DNA of 64,000 nt. Source: Bubalus kerabau. Its lineage: Eukaryota > Chordata > Mammalia > Artiodactyla > Bovidae. The stretch's first letter is position 1. Every line of letters starts with the position of its first letter. Below, piece by piece: positions 42,484 to 52,300 of the stretch. Where the stretch lies: positions 50,977,001 through 51,041,000 of the forward strand of contig NC_073645.1 in assembly GCF_029407905.1 (NCBI RefSeq), given 5' to 3'. Below the pieces are notes generated by a model. It worked only from the letters and a program-made list of their open reading frames with translations, was not told the DNA's origin and did not search any database. Position numbers and translations under genes: made by a program.

Positions 42484-44419
42484 AGCCAATGCCCAGCACC
42501 AGGGCAGGTGGGCTGGCCAGGCCGCAGACATGCCAAGGCCCCAGCATCTCTCAGTCTCCGGTTAACATGTTTTCAGCACAGCTGCCTCCTGCAAGCTGCT
42601 GGAAAACCCAGTGAAGAGCCCCCCTTGTGACACGGGGCAGCCGGCAGAGCTGTGCTGGACAGAAATAAATGACTTTCCAAGGTTAACCCATCAGTGGTGA
42701 CGCCGCACGGTCCTGGGGCCCCGAATTCCACTTCGATGCTCCTTCGTCACCAGGCCATTCTCCTTGTCAAGTGTGGGGCTGGGTTTCATCTCTGTGCTCG
42801 TGACAGTGAAGGCCGTGGCATCTATTAATCTTCACTAGAGGCCTCGAGAACTAGTTAAGCATGAAGGGTGACAGCCACGGGCCCCGGGGACCATGACTAC
42901 TGCAGGTCCTGGGGAGTCGTAGTTCTGGGATCTCAGAAGTAAGAGGTAACTTTCTCTCTTCTGCCAGCGCCTGGTCATGGGAGGGGTGGTGGGTGGTAAG
43001 GACTGTCAGACTCTGGGGGTGCAGCCTTTGTCGACAATGCTGGGCAGGTGGCGGCAGAGGGATGATCTGGAAAGGAGAGGGGCTTGCTGCCCCAAGACCG
43101 AGGACGGCGCTTCTCTGGGCAGGGCTGGCTCTGCTCAGCCCAACGCTGCACACCCTCTTGGTTCCATCTATTGAATGGAAGCCATGCTTATTTGCAAGCT
43201 GGAGTCACAGGAAATGACACCCCCGTCTTTCCATACATCTTAGTCACCGTGCCACTCCAGTGACACATCAATCAGGCTCCAATCAGCCGGCGCCCGCCCC
43301 CGCCCGTGTCCACATTCCAAGGGGGCACTCGGGCGCTGGCACCTTCCAGAACCTTCCTGCAATGTCCGCGGGATCATCACCAAGTGCAGAGTTGAGGAAT
43401 GCCAAGTGGGGCTTCTTGCCTTTGGAAGTGAAATGTATAAGTCCAGCCCAGGGACCTGTTCCCGCCTCCCCACCCCCTCCCCTCCTTAAGTGATAAGAAA
43501 CAACTGGAACAAGACCCTGGGGTGTCATGCTGTCAAAAAAATTCTTAATGAAATTAAAACCCTCACACTCTAACTAGTGCTATTTCTGGCTGTGGAGCTG
43601 GATGCTGCAGACGTGCGAGCACCTCCACACGGCTGTCGGCCTGGCGGCTCCACGTCAGAGGAGCTGCGGCATGTCAGCGACTGGCCCCAGGGGATATGGG
43701 TGGAATATTTTATACCTGGAGTGGCCTTATTTTCAGGCAATGGCACACCGTGAGACGCGCCTCCACTGTGTACTCGAGGAGAAATGCCGCTTGGAAACAG
43801 GCAGAGACAGGCTGGACAGAAGCCAGTGGGGGGATGCCCTTGAAATATAAAAGCACACCCAATAATCTACATTTCTAATTCTGAAATTTTGGAGGAGCTT
43901 CCCTGCAAGCTGGAATCTCTCTCTTTTCCTTAAACAGCCCTTTGTCAGTCTCATAGGAAGACCTGATATTCTAGGGCAGTCAACACCATGATTCTGAAAA
44001 CCGTATTTTCAGATGGGGCTGAAAGGTTACAAAACCACTGGTGTTTATCGGGAGTTTGCAGTTGACTCTCAATGCCCCATCCCTATTTTTTATTTTTAAA
44101 AAGCACATTTAAGATTGAGAGTGATGAAATATTTTTTTTCTAAATTCTTCTCCATTTCTAAACTTATTTTTTGTGTTGGAGTCTGCTTGTTCATTTTCTA
44201 TAAGAATTTCCTCTGCACCAAAGAGAAATGTTTTTTTTTTTTTTAAATAGTAAACTTCATCTCAAAACATAAACCTTCTTCATGTGCAAGATTCACCAAA
44301 TTCCTCACCCCAAGCCGGTAACACAAATGTCAAGTCTGGCTCATCGAAAATGAAAACTCTCAGAGTGGAACTTACTGCCAGGTTTATCTGTTTCCTCTCC
44401 CCTCTCCTGTCCCCAAATA
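42484..44419. other. unique sequence
   Basis: GC-rich to about 43860, AT-rich after. Overlapping short frames at 42.85-43.53 kb on both strands have no domain. No repeat recognised except a T13-type run near 44231. Confidence 0.4.
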
Positions 44420-46200
44420 GTATTAAAAGGCTTCTGCAGAGAGACACGGGCTGCTTTTAGAACCATTCCTTTTCTTTCCTGCTTAAATGTTTTTGTTAAA
44501 TGTCACAGTGCTGAGAGTGCTCCGTGCTGGAGTTCAAGAACACTCTGAAGGGTCTTATTAATTCTTCATAATGCAGTGACAGGCAATGCTTAACAAACAA
44601 AGCCCGGACAAGCAAGCCCTGGTGAGTCACGGGGGGCTACACATGGCCCATCCCTGCCACGGCCTGGGGAAGCTCTCTTCTAAACAGGAAAGTCATTTTT
44701 AACCCTGTTTTCTTGATGCAGCGTGCACGCTCTGAGTCGCATTCCTGACACTTTACACTTTGTTTTAATTGAACACATACTATTAAACCCAAACTAAGAT
44801 TCAGACTCTCACAATTACCTGCAATTTTTGTCTTTAAAAGGAAAAAAAAAAAAAGGCCAGGGAGTCACCACTGCCCATATTTACTGGGAACCATCTGTTA
44901 CGCCTCTAATTAAAACCCACTTGTAATGAGCTTGTTAGCACACGCACTGTGTCAGGTATAGGATATTATTCATGAAGCGCTTGTTTTGGTGGCTGAACAC
45001 TGCCTTAAAATCCTATTAGTTTAACAAAGTAATGTATTAGTGTTTTGACCCAGTATACAAGAGACTTCAGAATGACCTGGCATTGTGCTCTAATATTTTT
45101 TTTTTCCTCAAATATGTTGCTATTCCTAGCTAATATATAGTCAGATGGCCTCTTTTAATTGCAGTATCAAATCTTTGCCTCAATTTCCAACTGCAGGTGA
45201 TTTCAAATGATTAAAGATGCACGACAGGGAATAAACAAAAATGCTTACATGCAATTATTTTTAATTAGTATTTGGCTATAAAGTGTATGCCTTCATAAAA
45301 AAGTCTGTTATTCACATAAACATCTGTTACCATACACACAAGGAAACACCGCGAGTCTGTCATCACACCACCAAAACAGAAACACGGACGGAGGCTGGGC
45401 AGGAAAGCCTGCACACGGAGTTTTCAAACAAAAGATGTAAGTCTAACAGCCAAAACAGACGCGGAGCCACACCCTTCAATTAACATCACTCACAATCAAA
45501 GGAAGAACCCTTACCCATGGCATTACACTTGAAAATGTTAAAATAGATGGAATTATTCTTTGAAAACAATAGAATCTCTGCGCACAAGACAATTTCAAAT
45601 TCTTTTACTGATTTTGCCCACATGCACATAATCAGACAGCTTCCTGTTGGCTTGCTCTCAACTGCCTGCTAATTTTCCAGTTTCTCTGCACTCTTATTTT
45701 TGTTCATTAATACATCCGAACTTTGTGAGATGCGGCGGCTTGAATCCCAAGTGCCGAATATTCGCCTTGTTTCATGAAAGCCTCCAGCAAGGGAGAAAAT
45801 ATATATATTTTAAGTGAGCATGCCCCCACCATGCATGCGGAGAGAGATACAGGGAAATAAATTAGTACAGCTGTAATTGATAGGTGGAGACGAGGCTGCT
45901 CTGTGGAATACTGAGAGGGGAATGAAGGGGAGGGGCGAGAGTACCTGGCCCGTGAATTACTGAGTCAGTGGGAATTGCAGGGCTCAGATCGGAGGCGCTT
46001 GGCAACCCACACCTCCAGGACCACCCGAGTTAACACATTCTTCTCACAGCGAAAATCTGCAGCTTTTATTAAAGGCACAATTCACGTGCCAAGAGAACTT
46101 ATCTTCATTTGCATAAAAATGCGAACAATAATTTAATTGGATCGCACAAATCTGCGTCTATACCGTCGCTGCACTCATACTGTCGAGTGGGCCCAAATTA
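44420..46200. promoter_or_regulatory. AT-rich unique block, candidate regulatory DNA
   Basis: Nearly 1.8 kb with no recognised repeat. Contains many TAAT/ATTA cores, CCTCTAATTAAAACCCACTT (about 44915), and a close cluster at 46083-46139: E-box CACGTG, octamer ATTTGCAT and homeodomain TAAT/TAATTG cores. The texture resembles a conserved developmental enhancer; conservation is not visible. Confidence 0.4.
46083..46139. promoter_or_regulatory. E-box, octamer and homeodomain core cluster
   Basis: CACGTG at 46083-46088, ATTTGCAT at 46107-46114, TAAT at 46129-46132 and TAATTG at 46134-46139, all within 57 bp. Confidence 0.45.
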
Positions 46201-47106
46201 GGCAGGAATCATGACCCCTCGCTGTGGCCCCTTGGGGACCCAACAGCGGTTGTTAGGGTAACGCCCCCACTACACACAGGGCTCCGGTCTGACACCGGCA
46301 GGGTGATGTCACTTGGACCCGGCGCCCTGGAGGGATGTTGAGCTGGGGGTTCTTCTGAGTAGGTAAATGGACAGAAGGCCCTCAGCATCTTGCCCTCAGT
46401 AACTCTGACTGTCCGAACAAGGATGGAGCTGGGAGACTGGCGTGAGGACACCGCACGGCTCCTTGCTGCCCACTCCTTGCAGCCAGCTTGCCTCCTCCAT
46501 CCCCCAGGTGGGAGCCAAGCCCAGAAATGGAATCGCCTGTGAGGCTGTATTAATCTGCAGCCACGATGCCTTTAAACCCTGGCCACCGAGCATCCAAAGA
46601 CCCCGCTCACTCAAGGGCAAGCTGCACCATCATTAGCGGCTCCGTGTAATTTAAAAATATAACCAAGAACAACTGAAGGGAAGAAATATATTGTGGGACT
46701 CAATCTATTGATCAAGAGCCCCCCAAAGACAGGCCGTAAATAAAATGGCACAATGACCAGAAAAGGCAGGTTTTACATTAAGAAGCCGCAAATTCATTGC
46801 CGAGGTGAGCCGGGGAGCCAGGCCAGAGTGCTCGCAGCCTCCTCGCAGGCAGGCGGGTGAAAGATGGCCCCATTCCTCACGGGGAGACGTGCTGGGCGAG
46901 GGCCCGGTGCCCTTTGCTGCACGCCCGTTTCTCACGCGGGGAGCCTCATTTTTCAATCACGCCCATGCTCAGGCTTCATCTGGCCACCCCTCCACGTCAC
47001 TCCCTCAGCATCGGCTCTCCAGGTAAGAGACACTTAACCAAGTCCTGCCCTCACCATGGGCCTCCTCTGTGGCTGAGCGTTCAAGAAAGGCTGTCTTCCA
47101 ATTGGG
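46201..47106. other. unique sequence, GC-richer
   Basis: No repeat recognised; short overlapping frames only. Confidence 0.4.
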
Positions 47107-47700
47107 AGGGGCACCCAAGTATTCGTGGGGATACTGGAGTATTCATGGGGCACCCAAGTGTTCACAGGGATACTCAAGTATTTCTAGGGGTACTGAAATA
47201 TTCTTAAAGGTACCCAAGTATTCACAGGGGCACACAAGTATTTTCAGGGATACCCACGTATTCATAAGCTAAGCTAAGCTAAGCTAAGTCGCTTCAGTCG
47301 TGTCCAACTCTGTGCAACCCCATAGACGGCAGCTCACCAGGCTCTGTCATCCCTGGGATTCTCCAGGCAAGAATACTGGAGTGGGTTGCCATTTCCTTCT
47401 CCAATGCATAAAAGAGAAAAGTGAAAGTGAAGTCGCTCAGTCGTGTCCAACTCTTAGTGACCCCATGGACTGCAGCCTACCAGGCTCCTCCATTCGTGGA
47501 TTTTCTAGGCAAGAGTACTGGAGTGGGGTGCCAAAGGGGTACCCAATTACTTATAGGGGTACCTGATTATTTGCGGGAATACTCAAGTATTCATAAGGGT
47601 ACCCGAGTGTTTGTAGAGGCACCCAAGTACTTGTAGGGGTGCCCAAGTGTCCATGGGGATACCCAAGTATTGCTTGGGGTACCCAAGAATCCCTAGGGAC
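47107..47700 (+). repeat. degenerate 20-bp minisatellite, split by a SINE
   Basis: Around 8 units lie before (47107-47264) and about 8 after (47535-47700) the Bov-A2. Unit length is 19-21 bp with consensus close to GGGGTACCCAAGTATTCATA. The CCAAGTATT core is best kept; GGGGTACC carries most variation. The period is not a multiple of three, so the repeated Tyr/Ser/Gly-rich frame is incidental. Confidence 0.93.
47265..47534 (-). mobile_element. Bov-A2 SINE with TAAGC pentamer tail
   Basis: Starts with four TAAGC units (47265-47284) before TAAGTCGCTTCAGTCGTGTC, then both monomers, ending GGAGTGGGGTGCCAAA. The usual (GCT)n tail is replaced by the pentamer. No clear duplication is visible because the target is itself repetitive. 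Confidence 0.93.
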
Positions 47701-48493
47701 ACTCAGAGGCCACCATCCTTATGGAGGGCACGTAGCCCAGCAGGTGATGGGACAGTGGGCCAACTTGCCAAGCCCTGGGCAGCTGGGTGGCCTGGGAACT
47801 CTGTGCCTCCTGCTTATCTCAGAAGTGGGATTGTGACATGCTGACTAGTGAGGACCCACGTTTAGAAAAGCAAGGGTTTCTAGTCCTATGCTGCATGTGT
47901 TAGAAATGAAAACAGCAATAAGGTATGTACTCAAGGTTCATCTGTGATAACCCTATGACATCATGGGCTGAGCTTCAGAGCATCCATTCTGGTCTAGAAA
48001 GTTCCCAGTGATGTTCCCAGCGGGATGGAAAGTGAGACATCCTCCTTGAGCACAAATTTTGTGGTGCTGCCCCAAACTGTGTAATTCATGAATAACATTT
48101 TAATATTCTAAAAAATAAAGATGAATGCAAGTTAAAGAATAACAGCGCTACATCAAACCGTAGTAGAGACTGAATCAAGAAGACGCATTGATGATAATGA
48201 TGCTGTCTCTACATTTAATGCTTATAGTTGATTCACTTTGGATTTTCTGCATTTGTTTTGATTTTTTTAAGTGTTGCGTTGAAGTATTACAAGTTTTGGT
48301 TACTGGGTTCTCAGGAGCCCATTAAATTTTGAGTCCAAAGTGAGTGCCTCGGTCATCACCCCCAGCCTGAGCTCTGCTTCCCACTCTGGAGGAAGCTGAG
48401 ACCTGATGGGAAAGCTCTCCCTAATTCCTCAGATCAGGGCTTAGCTCAGGTCTCTGTAGCTGCGCTGTGCTGATTCTTTGGCAGGCGCCTTAT
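47701..48493. other. unique sequence, possible old repeat at right
   Basis: 48060-48360 (ATAACATTTTAATATTCTAA, TTTTGAGTCCAAAGTGAGTG) may be a diverged repeat, but I cannot assign it. Confidence 0.35.
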
Positions 48494-48501
48494 GCTTTTG
48501 A

Positions 48502-48718
48502 GGACTTCCCTGTGGCTCAGATGTTAAAGAATCTGCCTGCAATTCGAGAGGCCTGGGTTCAACCCCTGGGTCAGGAAGATCCCCTGGAGAAGGGAATGGC
48601 AACCCAGTCCAGTATTCTTGCCTGGAGGATCCCATGGACAGAGGAGACTGGTGGGTTACAGTTCGTGGGATCACAAAGAGTCGGACACAACTAAGCAACT
48701 AACACTTCCACTTTCTGC
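48502..48718 (+). mobile_element. Bov-tA SINE with 8-bp target-site duplication
   Basis: GGACTTCCCTGTGGCTCAGA head, AGGAAGATCCCCTGGAGAAG, then AGTCGGACACAACTAAGCAA. GCTTTTGA flanks at 48494-48501 and 48719-48726. Confidence 0.93.
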
Positions 48719-48834
48719 GCTTTTGAAGATTGTACAGTTTCCTAAGGACAAAGCCCTGCCCACAAATTCTACGGCTTTACAGAGTTTATGGAAAGCAGAA
48801 TGTCTCCTCTTTGCCAAGGACTTGGAGGTCTCTG

Positions 48835-49111
48835 CTGCTGCTGCTGCCGCCAAGCCACTTCAGTCATGTCCGACTCTGTGCGACCCCATAGACGGCAGCC
48901 CACCAGGCTCCCCCATCCCTTGGATTCTCCAGGCAAGAACACTGGAGTGGGTTGCCGTTTCCTTCTCCAATGCATGAAAGTGAAAAAATAAAGTGAAGTC
49001 GCTCAGTCGTGCCCGACTCCTAGCGACCCCAGGACTGCAGCCCACCAGGCCCCTCCATCCATGGGATTTTCCAGGCAGGAGTACTGGAGTGGGGTGCCAC
49101 TGCCTTCTCCG
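48835..49111 (-). mobile_element. Bov-A2 SINE with target-site duplication
   Basis: CTGCTGCTGCTGCCGCCAAG to CCACTGCCTTCTCCG, both monomers. TGGAGGTCTCTG (48823-48834) and TGGAGGCCTCTG (49112-49123) differ at one base. Confidence 0.94.
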
Positions 49112-49200
49112 TGGAGGCCTCTGGGTAAACTGAAATCCCTTCTGCACTGGTTATTTTCTAATGTTTGTACTTAAGCACATTAACTTCCTGGTTCGATTCC

Positions 49201-49324
49201 TGGGTCAGGAAGATGTCCTGGAGAAGGGATAGGCTACCCACTCCAGTATTCTGGCCTGGAGAAGTCCATGGATTATATAGGCCATGGGGTCGCAAAGAGT
49301 CAGACACGACTGAGCGACTTTCAG
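49201..49324 (+). mobile_element. 5'-truncated Bov-tA SINE
   Basis: Begins at the box-B region (GTTCGATTCCTGGGTCAGGA) and ends GACACGACTGAGCGACTTTC. CTTCCTG occurs at 49194-49200 and 49325-49331, a possible 7-bp duplication. Confidence 0.87.
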
Positions 49325-49331
49325 CTTCCTG

Positions 49332-49990
49332 TGTGCACACATCACAGAGAATGCACCCAGTATCAAATTAGTCATGAAGATGTCTGTGGGCGTGCACTGC
49401 ATCCGATCTGGAAGGCCCTCTGACTTCCTGGCCATTTCTTTCCTTGTCAGCAGAGACCAGCCGCACGGTGCAGATGCAAGGCTGCTGGCCGGTCCAGGGG
49501 CGGCCCTCTGGCCCCACCCGGTCTTCCGCAGGTGGGCCCCGAGCAGCGCGGGACCGCCCGCGTCTGCCTTCGCTCCGTGCGCCTCTGCAGGTGCCCTCAG
49601 CCCCGCGCACCACCTTCCCTGCTGTGCACAGGCTCCGAGCACCTTGCACACCCTGATGACGGCACTGCGCAGCTCTCTCCTGCTGCCCCTGCTGCCCAAG
49701 AAGACCTCCTTGGTGGCCACACAAGCACAGCCTAGGAGAACAGGGGCACTTACACCTTTGGGGCACCCACCTGGACCAGTGGGGAGCAGAAGTAACATCA
49801 CTGGGGTTTGGTGGGGGCTTTATGAAAAGGGCCTTGGAGCAGCCCCTTGGAGGACAAGGTGAGAAGCATTTCTCCTTCAGTCTATGAGGCTCCCTGAAGC
49901 TGCTTTTCTCTCAGCTGGAATTTTCTGCTCTGTCTTTGGCGCATGAAGTTTCTGGTGCGTTCCCTCATGGCTGTCTTATATTCATCACCG
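49332..49990. other. unique GC-rich sequence
   Basis: 49.37-49.86 kb is open on both strands (162 and 198 residues), a sign of GC-rich composition and not of two genes. No domain recognised. Confidence 0.4.
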
Positions 49991-49999
49991 CCCTTTCAG

Positions 50000-50145
50000 A
50001 GGTTTAGTTGTCCATCCTCTGGTTAAAATATAAGTTTGTCTCTCTGTACGTTCTTTTGAATTCCTTCACAGAACCTATAATAATACCTGATAACACTTAC
50101 TACCCAATACTGATTGGTTGAATACATGAATAAAAAGCTCGGAAA
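50000..50145 (+). mobile_element. possible L2-like 3' end
   Basis: TCACAGAACCTATAATAATA, CCTGATAACACTTACTACCC and GATTGGTTGAATACATGAAT recall the L2 terminus (cctagcacagtgcctgg...ttgttgaatgaatga). Weak. Confidence 0.35.
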
Positions 50146-51536
50146 GCAAACTTAAGAAAGGACTAGAGTCATAAACCTAGGACTTCCTAACAAATGTGGA
50201 TGATAGAAACTCGAGTAACTAAAACAAGACTGTGAATTGGAACATAACATTTACTAAATATTTCCTAGAGCATATGGTAAGAAAATAAACCATTGAGATG
50301 TTTTCAATAGTTCCATTTAAAGAACAGAATAAATTTACATCTGAATTACTTGGATAATATTTGGAAAATGCAATAAAACGGTAGTGGGTATTTGGGCGTG
50401 TTAAGGTACACCTTTCCTTCACCTACATTTCAAAACAGTGTGAGCACTTTCTGGACAACAGGCTGTACGCCCTTTCCTTGTTCAATGGAGTGGGGGACTT
50501 TATTTTACTTGCTCTGCATCCACGCCTCTGCCCTGAGCAGCTCTCCTTTCATTTTTCCAGCAGCCCCATCTGTAAGGACCATCTCCCTCTGCCACAGGAA
50601 AGGGCACAGAACCAAGTCAGCCCTGGTTGGTGATCTCCGTTAGTGGTTCAGGCAAAGACACAGCCCATAAAGAGGTTAGTAAAAGGCTTCCCAAGACCTG
50701 AGATATCGATGCTGAAACCATCTCTTTTTTCCTCCATCCCTTCCCCTGGCATGAAAACTATAAGGGCCATCCAAGGGTGCCTGGAGCTGGTTCCTGGGCA
50801 AACCCCATGGAAGGAGCTTCATGCAGGATGGGGTCAAGCCCGGACAGCAGTATGTGTGGGGAGCTGGGGGAGAGACACACACAGAGAGAACAAAGACCCA
50901 GAATATGCTTTGGCTTCTGGATCCAGCTGTGCCAGAGCTAGGGTCCTCAAAGTCATGAATCAACTAATTTCCTTGGCTTCCAGTTTCTGTCACTTCCCAT
51001 GAATGACTCCAAGTGACACAATTGTTTCTAGGAAGGAGGACCTGTCCAAGGCTTGTGTCACATGTCCCCATCCACGTAATACGAGGCTTGACCTCATAGC
51101 TGCTGACAAGCACACACCAGTGCTTCGAAGTCTCTGGATGCTAAAATGGTAATTTTGTATGTGTGACTCTGTTCTGATTTCTCAGCAAAGAGCACCTTCC
51201 TTCTGCTTCAAGTTTATACAACTAAAGTCTGCTTAGGATCTGTTGGTGGCAAGAGCAATTTCACACTTAGTTGATAGTGAGTATGGATTTGTTTTCATTT
51301 CAAACTTCATTGAAATAAAAAGTATATCCTGCAAATAACGCTAAGGGAAGCTTCAGCAATAAAAACAAACACTTGGTAAAAACCTCCTTAGTAATAATGG
51401 AAAGAATTAGCTATTAATTTTTTTAAGTTCTCAAATTTGGTAACGGAACTTCAAATGATTTTAAAGAACCAAGACCCAAATCAGCCTTGACTTGGCTAAT
51501 CCTCCTAAGCATTGATCAGTTTCAACAAAAGGGAGC
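50146..51536. other. unique sequence
   Basis: AT-rich at 50146-50380 and 51160-51536, GC-richer between. No element recognised. Confidence 0.4.
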
Positions 51537-51600
51537 AGAAACCCAGGTCTTCTGCACTGCAGACAGCTTCCTCACCACTTGAGCCACCAGAGAAGCCCCA
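51537..51600 (-). mobile_element. Bov-tA head fragment
   Basis: GAAACCCAGGTCTTCTGCAC to GAGCCACCAGAGAAGCCCC, the reverse complement of the tRNA-like head only. Confidence 0.75.
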
Positions 51601-51764
51601 CTCTGAGCCCACGCGCTGCTAACACAAGGTTTTAGGACAGTGAAGATGCATCTTTATTCCTGGCCAACTTATTAAAAGATGAAGAGGAATACATGAATTT
51701 TCCTCTCTGGGTCTTTTAAATCAAGCCACTTATTCATCAACCATATCCCACTGTGTCCTTCGGG

Positions 51765-51935
51765 TCCTCCCACCACCTACAAACTGCAGATACACTGGGC
51801 GATAGGTAGACTTGCTCCTGCCCTCGTGGAACCTGCAGTCTGGTGGGGAACACAGGAAAAAATAAGCAAGCAAATAATTACTATTTATTAACTGAGATAA
51901 GTGCCAGCAGGGGGAGAAGCCAGAATGTTTTAAGG
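51765..51935 (+). mobile_element. ancient interspersed repeat, family not assigned
   Basis: CTGGGCGATAGGTAGACTTG, CTCCTGCCCTCGTGGAACCT, GCAGTCTGGTGGGGAACACA and GATAAGTGCCAGCAGGGGGA. Same layout as 9230-9480 and 39150-39295. Confidence 0.42.
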
Positions 51936-52189
51936 GAATAATGAGGACTCCTACTTTATATTGGCGGAGGTGGTGGGGTTGGGGATTAGATTTTCTGCCC
52001 TATTATTGCTTTCCCAGGAGCGACGTTCTTTCTCTTAATATCTGTCCTTCCGAAGTTGAGCATATATAAAACCCAACTATAAACATAGCCGGGTCTGAAT
52101 ACAAATAGACACACGGTGGGATGTTATGAGCCCTCATGGTCCATCGTGAATATGTCATTAGGGCTTGCAAACAAGGCATTCTCCCGAGT

Positions 52190-52300
52190 GGGGGAGGGCT
52201 CTGAAACCAGAAAGGAGGATGTCCAGGCTTTCTTCAAATTTCCGCTCTGCCATCTACTATGTGCGGCCTTCAGCAGGCGGCCCAGCCTGTCCACACGGGG
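52190..52300 (+). mobile_element. MIR SINE fragment
   Basis: GGGCTCTGAAACCAGAAAGG, TTCAAATTTCCGCTCTGCCA and TCTACTATGTGCGGCCTTCA align with the central MIR region. Confidence 0.55.

Noticed and set aside
41977..42531. 184-residue minus-strand open frame
   Set aside because: It lies over an old MaLR-type LTR in antisense and has no protein features.
47069..47272. Repetitive Tyr/Ser/Gly-rich frame suggesting a repeat protein
   Set aside because: The 20-bp period is not a multiple of three, so no constant protein repeat results, and the frame ends in the SINE.
47107..47700. Could the repeated units be a CRISPR array?
   Set aside because: Units are 19-21 bp, directly adjacent with no spacers, degenerate, and in a mammalian genome.
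49205..49801. 198-residue minus-strand and 162-residue plus-strand frames over the same DNA
   Set aside because: Both strands are open together because of GC-rich composition; the longer one begins inside a SINE.
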